Shown in pieces: positions 45,455 through 55,802 of a DNA stretch of 64,000 nucleotides (position 1 is its first letter; each line of letters starts with the position of its first letter). Below the pieces are notes generated by a model that ran no database searches, was not told the DNA's origin, and saw only the letters and a list, made by a program, of their open reading frames with translations. Location of the stretch: the NCBI GenBank assembly GCA_037043015.1, contig CM073328.1, positions 5,939,409 to 6,003,408 of the forward strand. Direction: 5' to 3'. This stretch comes from Bryum argenteum (taxonomy: Eukaryota > Streptophyta > Bryopsida > Bryales > Bryaceae). The translations under genes and the position numbers were made by a program.

Positions 45455-48412
45455 CTAGCTTCGGGTATCCCATGGAAGAACACCCACAGGTTTAGGAACC
45501 TCACTGGCCGTTGCCTCCTTGTCTGTCTGCTGGAAGAATGACGAGAATAGCTGCCCGGCTGCGCCTGACTGTTGCTGGAGCGTCAGTTGAGCAATGCCCT
45601 TGGCTGCTGCCCGAAAATCCACTTGAAGCCGCTTCATGGACCCCAACAACGGAATCTGCATGTTTGAATCAGTCACTCAATTAGTCAAGGAATACCCTGC
45701 TTTTGTATGAAGAAATAGTCGTAAGTGATGGTCACCTTGAGGTAGTAGTCATGGTCAAGGCGAGACAGTCCCAGCGCTTTGCGTAATGTACTCCCAGGAA
45801 TTGCGAGTGTCATTTTGACTGTCTCGTCGTGGAGGTTCACATCGCCCCAGCTTGCAACATGTACATTGTCTGCATCATAAAAACCAACGGGAAGAAGATT
45901 AAAACTAAAATCATGTAATACTGTCGATTCTCAATCCCATTCCAAGCCTCGATGAAGTGCAGAATGTAGTCTTGGAAGAATCATTGCTCCTTGTTTAATG
46001 TGCTGAAACAAATTCCTCTAACAAGAAAAGCTCAGGATGTACAGTACATCACTCATGCATAGAAAGCAGCTTAGCCTGGTACGCTCCCACCAACCATGAA
46101 CGCAGGATAGTGCAACTCTGCAATGGAATTGGCCAACCTCCTCAAGAATGTATGATAATTTGCAGCTTTGGTTAAGTGTACGAAGCACTTAAACGTACCT
46201 GCTAGGAGAAGGTCGACACGATCGCACTTGACATCGCCGGTTTTGAGGTTGATGTTCGCCTGAATGGCCGATGTGAGAGCCGTGATCTGTGAGCGACCCT
46301 TGAGAAGGTCTTGACGAGAAAGAAGGCGCAACACTCCATCCACTAATTGCCCGTTGACAAGGGTCTGCGCAGTAGAAGAAGTGGCCCGAACAGGTTAATT
46401 AACAGGCAGTATACAATCAGTGCTTACAAATCATAACAAGAAAAAAGCAGTAGCTCAAACTGTAGATTGATTTACTTATAGAACAAGCAGCACATGACTC
46501 ATTTAATGATTCAATTAAAAAAAGGAAAGATGAGCTCGTTACTTACCGTCCTCATGGGCTCGATGCGGATTGAATACTCGTCAGAAGGTAAGTAGAAGTT
46601 AGCTGGAGCCACGTACATTGTCACGTCTGGCAAGTCATCCTCGCCAATGGCCGGTCCAACAATCTCACCCAGCAGAGGATTCACGCGCGCCATGTACAGC
46701 TTCCCCACTTCAGGAGTCAAATCCAACTGCCAACATGCACTTCCACATTGTATCAGCTCCTTCTTTGCTATGCAAGATCATGCGAAATTGCAGCAGAAAC
46801 AAGCAATTATTGTACATTACCTCGGCTTTGAGAGGTCGCAGCAGCTGAACTTGGCCCTTCGCCAAGTTCAAAAACCCTGAGCCCTCAGCTTGGGCACGAT
46901 CCGAGTACAGGTTTCCATGAACCGGCACTTTACCTCGATACTCGGAGGTTGCAGCTGCCAGAGCTTCATTCGCCTCCGTTGCAAATCGCCCCACAGCAAC
47001 ATCAAGATGCACACTGGGTCCAAGAGTAGCGGCCACATCTTGAGGCAGAATCAGCTTCCCCTGTTTCACCTCCAAGCCTCCTCGTGGCGCTTTAAAATTG
47101 CCCGCCAACGTCACCTCCTTTGGTGGCTCCGGTGGTGCCACTCCCGGCTTCTTGCTCTTCGGCAGCTTCGACGGTGGAGTCAACGCTACAGCTAAGCGAG
47201 GCTGCCCAGTCGCTACATCTTGCTGCATGTCCACCACAAGATCACTCACCGTAGCATCGCCTGCACACTCCCATGTCCTTTCATCAGACCCGATTGAAAA
47301 GATCGATCTCCAAGTGACTACAAGAGAAAATGGATGGGAAGAAGGAGACTCGTACCAAAGCCAGTTTTGCCACGCACAATGGACCACAGAGACGCTCGTG
47401 TTTCCACTTTGGAGATCGACACCACCGTCTCGCCATCAGTGCCTTTCAACGTAATCCCTTCCAGATGGACTGGCTTCTTCCACCCCAGATTTGCCTTCGA
47501 TACAGATATGGTGCCTGGGATGGTGAAGCTCGCCATGCCCGTGATGGCTCTCAGGCCGAAGGAAGTTGAGAGAAGGGCAGGGCTGGCGGCAGCAAAAGCT
47601 GTGGAGAGAATAAGCAACACACTTGCCAACTTGATGGCTCTCTTCACAAGCTTGACTACGAGATCCAGAACGCCACCGGATGTCGGGCGAGGAGGGGTAG
47701 GTTCATTCTCCCAGCCGCTATTTTGTGCACGAGCTTGAGTGACAGGTGATCGCTTCGTAACAGGTCCATCGCGTGGGCGAACCAAAAACAGCGAGTTCGC
47801 ATTCACAGAATGGCATACCTGCATGCACACATCGTCACTCCAGCTAGCTTCCGACAATTACAAGCACAGACAGACAATGACCATGTGGGTCGAAGCAGAA
47901 TCAACAAACCTGAAAACTAGGTTGTAGGGCATTCGCAGGTTTAGTTCTTCGCTGGTTTACATTCCTGTCAAAAAATCAATAATAACCATAAGATGCTGCC
48001 GCAAGCGACCAATGCATAACAGTTTCTTCACTATCGAATTGGATTCCCTTTCTTTCAAGAATTGGCTTCTTCTACGCTCGACCCCGGTGGCCACACTGAA
48101 AAGTTTACTGCATCATGTATTTCATCAACTGAGCTCATTCTTACATCTCTCTACAAAAGGAGAGCAAATCACTTCACTGATTTACACTAAGTAAGGAATA
48201 TGCATGAAATAGGGCAATTCGCTCAACCCTAGCATGCAATGCAAGAACACCGACAAATACTCTCCTAAAGAAACGTCGATAACATCAAATCCTCTTACTT
48301 CAAAACCCTACTGCAATCTGAGAGCTCAATCATACCTTAGGCGCGGAAGGCAGCAAGCTGTTTGAGGAGCTTTATGCACCACGGCAGCTCGACCCACAAG
48401 CTCCAATTGCAT
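45455..48412 (-). CDS. Predicted plastid AsmA/TamB-like protein
   Basis: Eight exons in phase on the minus strand: 48412-48336, 47964-47910, 47818-47356, 47260-46821, 46726-46547, 46364-46199, 45869-45736 and 45655-45455, giving 571 residues. Residues 1 to about 44 (MQLELVGRAAVVHKAP and RNVNQRRTKPANALQ) are basic and Ser/Ala-rich with few acids, like a chloroplast transit peptide. A hydrophobic segment KLASVLLILSTAFAAAS lies at about 108-124. The rest is beta-rich, with repeated ISVSKANLGWKKPVHLEGIT, GLEVKQGKLILPQD and GKLYMARVNPLLG segments, as in the AsmA/TamB proteins that span or bridge membranes in bacteria, and in plastid TIC236. It is much shorter than TIC236. The domain label is from pattern, not from a search. 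Location is probably the inner envelope or thylakoid. Confidence 0.65.
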
Positions 48413-49040
48413 CGTCATTGCTCAGTCCCTGCTTACACAATTGCCATAAGAAAACTTTCATATTCAAAAGAAGTGCGCACCATAAACTCAGCTTACTTAC
48501 TTACCCAACAGAAAACCCTTCGGCAGAATCGCAACAGTCCCGGTAAGGCTATCTGTGAGATGCCATGTTGACTTCGATTCTCCGGAGGATGTGGTCAAGA
48601 CTTTGATTGAGCATATTCTGCCTTCTACATGAGCTATGGCTATCATATCATTGTTGTGTGAAAGAAGCGAGCTATCATCGATCGACGCTTTGGAGGTTTA
48701 GATGGTTGGATATGTTTCCACTTGGGATGCTGTGGCTTAAGCCACATGGCGAAGCCTCGGTGAGCATTGCTGAAAATAGCTTTGATGGCTTGGAGCCAAG
48801 AGGAGGAGAGTGATGATGGGTACAAATATTGTAGTGAAATTAGACAAGGCTTGTGGGTACACGAGGGAATTGAAATACCCTTAATTTTGTAGTCTGTTTT
48901 GCGTACTAAGACGTTATGATTTTGCATTTTATGAGGTCTCATGACTCAAATTTTGGGATCTACATAGTCTACAATAAGTCTTTTACAAGCTTGTTCGGCT
49001 GAGATCTAAAAAGCTTGCCTTCGTTTTCAACTATGACACT
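48413..49040. other. Upstream region of the AsmA-like gene and intergenic DNA
   Basis: The promoter of the minus-strand AsmA-like gene must lie here; no TATA box is evident. Short frames on both strands are unsupported. Confidence 0.35.
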
Positions 49041-50130
49041 TTTTTTACATTTTTTTTTTTTTGGTTAAAAGTAGTGTGGTGCATTGAGGGGTTAAGGGTT
49101 AAAATTGTCTTGATCTAAATTTATTTTAGAGTTTTAAGAGTGATCAAGTCACTTGAAATGCAAGTTTTGATTTTACATAGTCATGGCTCTTGGTCAAGAG
49201 CTCTGACCATGAAACATGCAAGTTTAAGTGGCTTGGTCATTTTTTGTAGTGTAAAGTGGATTTACAATGAGATAAGGAGAAGGTCAATTTTCTATTGTAA
49301 ATCTTCATTGTTCCTCTTCTACCCTCCCCTTTTTCCTCCTTTATATTTAGCTAATTGTACACTAGACAATGATTTTTGAGCCTCAAGGTTGCTTTACACT
49401 ATGGGTCATAAAATTGACCATAGGGTTTTAAATTTTGTAATTGAAGAATAGAATGCTCTTTGTCCCATTTGGCTTTACACTACCATGACAAAAGGAGAGT
49501 GACCACTAATTTTGAGGTTCTCAAAGTATGCTAAATTTTCCATAATGCATAATGATTCATGGTCTCCTTGATTACAGTTGAACCAAAGCAAATGCCTCAA
49601 CTCAACTACAATCATGAGGCTCAAAATCATTCATTGGCTAGTGTAAAATCTTTTAAAAAGAAAGGAGAAAAAATAGGAGGGTAAAAGAGAGAATGATAAG
49701 AATTTATATTAGAAATTATATTGAGCTTAAACTTGTCCCGGTCCAAATCCACTTTGCACTAGAAGAGTGACCAAGGCACTCAAAAATCCAATTTTGTTTT
49801 ACGGCTCTTAGCCAAGAGCCATAATCATGAAAATGATTTTAACTTTCTTGGTCATGGCTCATGGTCCACACTGCGAAGAGACCCTCCTAGTCTCCTTTTT
49901 TGTAGTTCAGTCGAGTCATTTGCTTTGACTCAACTATAATCAAGGAGACCATGAAAACCTATCTCCTTGGGAAAATTTGGCACTTCTTGGGACCTCAAAA
50001 TTAGTTTTTTTTTTTTTTTTTTTTTTTTGAGGTAGTGTTAAGTCAAATCGAACCCGAACATCTTACTCTTCAATCATAAACATTAGAATTCCATGGTCAT
50101 GGCTCTTGGTCCACAATGTAAAGCGACCCA
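49040..50130. repeat. Nested inverted repeats
   Basis: Outer arms 49135-49265 and 49745-49880 are inverted copies (GGCTCTTGG(T/C)(C/T)AAGAGC and CAAAGTGGATTT blocks). A second pair is 49545-49590 and 49917-49958 (CATGGTCTCCTTGATTA). A third, inner pair lies at about 49355-49385 and 49610-49645 (ATGATTTTTGAGCCTCA). Poly-T runs lie at 49051-49062 and about 50007-50028. It looks like foldback elements inserted into one another. No target duplications could be fixed. Confidence 0.65.
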
Positions 50131-50349
50131 ATTTTACAAAATCATTTTTTTGTGCAACTTGGTCTTCGAGTGCCTTCAAGTGGGCAGCTTCCGTGAGAAA
50201 CGGACCCAAGAGTCGGTGAATCCACCACTTGGAGAAGTCCTGGATGAGCGAAGGTGCGGATTCAGTCTGCTTGTAGAGAAGACTGAGGATCTAGTGGGAA
50301 TAAATTGTGCTCGCTCAAGAAATTTGTATAAAATATGCATCTCTATATA

Positions 50350-50444
50350 CTCCCTCTGTCCCATTATAATTGTCCAGTAGATCAACTACCTTGAGAGGTA
50401 GATTTGAGAGAACCTACCGGACAATTATAATGGGACGAAGGGAA
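50350..50444. mobile_element. Stowaway-type MITE, second copy
   Basis: Starts CTCCCTCTGTCCCATTATAA after a TA (50348-50349) and ends TTATAATGGGACGAAGGGAA. The right TA has mutated. Homologous to 25718-25819 along its whole length. Confidence 0.88.
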
Positions 50445-50599
50445 TCTAAAAGAACATGATCCGTCTGTATGTTCTTGACAATTCACCATACATGCTTGGT
50501 CATATTATCATTTGATCATGTATACACGGCATGAAGAGTTTTAAAGATTTTGAAGAGTTTTTGTAAATAGTATTTTATTATTATTAAGAACTTATTAGA

Positions 50600-51080
50600 T
50601 CTCAATTATATAACAAGGAGTTGAAGGGACGAAGAATATGGAACATGAAAACGGAAGCAAAGAAGGAGTGTATGGGAGATGAAGTGAACATCAAAGGGGA
50701 ATTAGGAACCGGAAACAAAGGATAGGAACTGGGAATGGAGGATGGGAACCAAGAGTGAATGATGGGAACTAGGAACAAATAAAGGAAACCAGGAACGAAT
50801 GATGAAAACCGGAAAGGGAAGTTCTGGAACGGAGTACAAAATGTTATATTGTTTGAAAGGATAGAAACCGGGAACGGGAGTTTGGAGGTAGGAATCGAGT
50901 AACAAAAGAATGGAGAATGAGAAATCAAAACAGAAGACATGGAACTGGGAACAAGGGAATGAGGGAACATAGGACATGCTAGAATCTCTAAAAAAGTGGG
51001 GAACCGAGAAGAAGAGAAGAGAAGACATGCTATAAATCTTAAAAAGCACGGAGGCCATAAAAGAGGGAACCTTACAAGAC
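50600..51080. repeat. Purine-rich degenerate tandem repeat
   Basis: About 480 bp in which one strand is mostly A and G, built from variants of GGGAAC(C/T)(A/G)GGAAC. The long pyrimidine-strand frames (50602-50970 and 50702-51082, minus) are Phe/Ser/Pro-rich by-products. Confidence 0.75.
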
Positions 51081-51109
51081 AAATCTAATCTGAGACTCTG
51101 AGGTTGATA

Positions 51110-54100
51110 ACCTAGGATTTGACTTCAAGATAATGTCAGGTATGGCCCTCCACCTCTAAGACTTTAGTTTCTTTCATGTAGTCATAGGCCTGCTAATTCA
51201 GAATGCCTCAAGTAGCCATCCACCTCGAAGACCAATGTTCCTATATGTGGACATTGGCGGTGGTTTTATCCACCTGGAAGACCAAAGTTCCTAGATGTGG
51301 ACACTAGAAGAATTTTGATATTCATAATTCAATCAACCTGATGGATGTTGGTTTCATTCTCAAGAAGGAATGTCAAACATTCTTTATTCTGATCAAATTA
51401 GACTTCGAACAAATCTTTTTTGCTGCCCACCACCTTTAAGACTTTAGTCTCTTTCATGTGGTCGTAGGCCTGCCAATCCAAAATGACTCTAGCTGCCATC
51501 TACCTTACACACCAATTTTCTTACCTATAAACACTCGCAGTAGTTTTATCCACTTTGAATACCAAAGTGTCTAGATTTGGACTCTACTAAACGTTTGGAA
51601 TTTGGAATTCTATCAACCTGATGGAGGTTGGTTTCATTCACAAGAAGGAATGTCAAACCTTCTTCATCTAGATCAAATTAGACTTCAAACAAATCTTTGT
51701 TGGTACCCATGACCTGTAAGACGTTAGTCTCTTTCATGTACTTATAGGCATGCCAATTCTGAATGACTCTAGTTGCCACTCACCTCACAGACCAATTTTC
51801 CTACATGTGGATTGTAGCGGTGGTTCAATCCACTTCGAAGACCAAAGTTCCTAGATGTGGACTCTAGTAAAAGTTTGGAATTCACAATTCCATCAACCTG
51901 ATGGATGTTGGTTTCATTCACAAGACTGAATATCAAACCTTCTATATTCAGTTCCGATATAACTTCAAAGAAATCTTTGTTGTTGGCCACCACCTAGAAG
52001 ACTTTAGTCTCTTTTATGTAATCATAGCCCTACCAATTCAGAATGACTCGGGTTGCCATTCACCTCAAAGACCAATTTTCCTACATATGGACACTAGCGG
52101 TGTTTTTTTCCACTTCGAATACCAAAATTTGTAGATGTCGACTCTAGTAGAAGTTTGGAATTAAGAATTTCATCAACCTGCTGGATGTTGGTTTCATTCA
52201 TTAGAAGGAATGTTAAACCGTCTTTATGACTCCAAACAGATCTTTCTTGCTGCCCACCTCCTGCAAGACTTTACTTTCTTTCATGTAGTCATAGGCCTGC
52301 TAATTCAGAATGACTCAGGTTGCCATCCACCTCAAAGACCAATGTATCTTGATGTTGACAGTGGCGGTGGTCTTATCCACTTGGAAGACCAAATTTCCTA
52401 GATGTGGAGACTAGAAGAAGTTTGGAATCTATAATTCAATCAAGCTGATGTTGGTTTCATTCTCAAGAAGAAATGTCAAACCTTCTTTATCATGATCATA
52501 TTTGACTTCGAACAAATCTTTATTGCTACCCACAACCTGTAAGACTTTAGTTTCTTTCATGTAGTCATAGGCCTAACAATTCAAAATGACTTTGTCTGCC
52601 ATCCACCTCACAGACCAATTTTCCTACATATGGATAGTGGCGTGGTTTTATCCACTTCGAAGACCAAAGTTCCTAAATGTGGACTCTAGTAGAAGTTTGG
52701 AATTCAGAATTCCATCAACCTTATGGATGTTGGTTTCATTTACAAGAAGGAATGTCTATCCTACTTTATCGAGACTTGATTTGACTTCAAACAAATGTTT
52801 GGTGCTGCCCATTATGTGTGAGACTTTAGTTTCTTTCATCTAGACACCCCCCAATTCTCAATGCTTTAGATAGTTATCTACCTCAAAGACCAAAATTTCT
52901 GTATGTAGACACTTGTAGTGGTTTGGAATTCTGAATGCCATGAACCTCATGGACGTTGGTATGATTTACATGAAGGAATGTCAAAACCTCTTTGTGCACA
53001 TTCGATTTGACTTCAAACAAATTTTTGGTGTTGCCCATTACTTGTGAGACTTTAGTTTCTTTTATGTAAGCATATGAGGATTCAGAATGGTTCATGTTGG
53101 CCCTCACTACGAAGGCCAAAGTTCCCCAGATGTGAACACGGGCAGTGATTTGGAATTCACGATGTCATTAATCTTATTGAAGTTGGTTTTATTAACAACA
53201 GGGAATGTCAAATCCTTTCTATCCACATCCGATCCGACTTCAATGAAATATTTGGTGCTGCTCATTATTTGTGAGACTCTGTTTCTTTCATGTAGTCACC
53301 TGAAAATTTTGAATGCTTGAGGTTGCCGCTCACCTGGACGACCAAAGTTGCAGGATGTAGACACTGGTAGTGATTTGGTATTCAGATTGCCATTAACCTC
53401 ATGGACGTTGGTTTGATTTACAAGAGGGAATGTCAAACCTTCTTTATTCAGATCCGATTTGACTTCAAAGAAATGTTTGGTGTTGCCTACCACCTGTGAG
53501 ACTTAAGTTTCTTTAGGTAGAGACAAGCACTGGTTTGGAATGCTATAAAGCTTGGAGTCTGTGGTATGATTTAGAAGAAGGAATCTTAAACCCTTTTATC
53601 TACCTTCTATTGGACTTCAAACAAATGCTTGAAGATCTGCCCCACCATTTAAACCAAAGTTTCTTAACGTAGACACTCCAAGTGGTTTGGAATTGGGGAT
53701 GATGTCAATCTAAAGGTTTCTTGTTTGATTTACAAGAAGGAATCTCAAACCCTTTTAATCTACCTCCTATTGGACTTCAAACAAATGTTTCAGTTTGTGC
53801 CCACATCTGCGACTTGTAAACACTCGTAGTGATTTGGAATTCAGAATGCCATCAACCTCGCGGACATTGGTTCCATCTACAAGAAGGAATATGAAACCCT
53901 CTTTATCCACGTCCGTTATGACTTCAAACAAATGTTTGGTGCTACCCACCAGTTGAGAAACCAAAGTTTTTTCATGTAGACAAGAGTTGTGGTTTGGAAT
54001 TTAAGATGCTATCAAGCTTGGGGTCCGTCGTATGATTTATAAGAAGGAATCTCAAACCCTTGTTACCCACCGCACATTGGACTCCAACCAAATGTTCCAA

Positions 54101-54180
54101 GTTGGGCTCCACCTTTGGAACCAAAGTTTCTTGATGTAGACACTGGGACTGGTTTGGAATTCAGAATCACTGACAATGGG
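51110..54180. repeat. Tandem array of 230-280-bp units
   Basis: About 11 diverged units. The landmark TTTCATGTAGTCATAGGC recurs near 51172, 51453, 51733, 52013, 52280 and 52556; later units, around 52837, 53065 and 53290, are shorter (about 230 bp). Each carries GGAATTC(A/T)(C/G)AATTCCATCAACCT, then GATG(G/T)(A/T)TGTTGGTTTCATT and GACTTCAAACAAAT. Read on the minus strand, most units give a peptide of the form LFEV..D..KEGL.F.LVN.TN.H.VDGI.NSK.L...T.RNFGL. Because the unit length is not a multiple of three, this frame does not run through the array. Confidence 0.85.
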
Positions 54181-55802
54181 TTGACTTTTAAGGATTATGT
54201 TCGCAATTCAATTCTTTAAATTTGGTTTCATTGCAATGTTGAAGTTATGCAATTACTATTTGAGACGTGCTATGTGAAAGATAGGACGATATTTAGTTTT
54301 GTGATGTGAGTGTTTTCAAATGTTTGTTTATGAAGTAGCTATTTACTTGAAAGGGATGAGATTTCAATCACATCAACTTCAAGAAATTAATCAATTTTGA
54401 GCATCCAAGCTTCTTATCAGTAAAAAGGAATACGATTTCAATCACATCAATTCAAGACATTGATCATTTTTGAGCATCCAGACTTCTTATGAGCCTTGCG
54501 TCAAACTTCACACAAAGTTCTGAGGTTGTACACCACTAGTGGGCCCTAAAGCCATAATGTCATTCGCCAAGCATTACAATGTAGTATTTTAAAATGGTTT
54601 AGAAGCGTATTTTTAGAAGAATAAAACAATGCTTGATGTCATTGTCTTCAGGTTTCTAATGACGAGGTAGTTATCCATTCACCTTTGTTTGTATGTACAA
54701 GAGCATTGTATTCTAATAACATAAAGTTCAAGACTTTTTGGCTTCCAGAATCATATGCTTCTAATCTCCCTCTCGCCACGCTTTAAACAAGTGTTTTACG
54801 TTGGGCACAACTAGTTGGACCAAGGATTCTATAAGTAGGCACTGGCAGACTTGTCCTATTGACAATGCTTTCAACCTCAAGGTCCATCTTTAATACACAA
54901 GTAAGAAACACAAAGCCTTTTTATTTACTTTCTATTGAACTTTGAACAAATATTTGAGGTTGCGCGTGACTTATGAGACCAAACTTTTTTGAAGTAGAGA
55001 TAGACACAACACTTGAATTGATAAGGCTATCAATCTTAGAGTCTTAGATTTGATTTGGTTTATTATATTAAACGTCCTAGGGTTTTGTCTTGAGATTTCC
55101 TTTTTTGGTTTTGAATTTGTGTTCCATGATCTCGAGTCTGTTGTCCCATATTTCAAGTTAATATATTTGAATTTACTTACCTTACAAACCAAGACTCTGC
55201 AATTTCACATTTTTTAATTTAAAAAAATAAAAAAAATAAAAAAAATCCCTGGTTGCAATCAGACCCTGGCCGTCTAATATGGCTTAACTCTTAAACGCCC
55301 ATGGGGTCTAAAACAGGCAGCCCAAAATTGGATCACAGCATCTTTAGGACTTGGGCATCATGAGTAGTGCACTAATTGAACTTGGGGATCAGGAATGAAC
55401 CAATCAATGAAGAGCTTAAAACCTCCAACAAGGTTATGTACAATCCCAACCTACCTGCCATAATCCTTTCACAACATAAAATCACCCATACAATCATGAT
55501 TTGAACTGTAAAATTTCACTTTCTGAATGCATCACAAGAAGGTGACCTGTTTGACATCAAAATATAAGTGAAAAGTTGAGTACAGTGAGAGCTACAGAGC
55601 ACAAAAAAGCCCCTGGGGCTTGCTTGTTCGTTTAAGAGTTAACACTAAGTGCGCGGGCCTAATCCTGATTAACAGTACGCTAATCGTACTTAGTATCTAA
55701 CTACGATTAAGAACGTCCTTCTCAAACTTGCCTTCTCCCTCACTGTACTTCTCCACCCAATTTGCTTACAAATCTCCGAGCTCACATTTGCGTTCGAATT
55801 AC
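54181..55802. other. AT-rich intergenic DNA and DP upstream region
   Basis: No gene seen. A tandem duplication of about 75 bp (GATTTCAATCACATCAA, about 54358-54500) is present. The last 150 bp before 55803 is a pyrimidine-rich leader suitable for the DP 5' UTR. Confidence 0.45.

Noticed and set aside
50602-51082. Two overlapping Phe/Ser/Pro-rich ORFs as membrane proteins
   Set aside because: Both are pyrimidine-strand readings of a purine-rich degenerate repeat.
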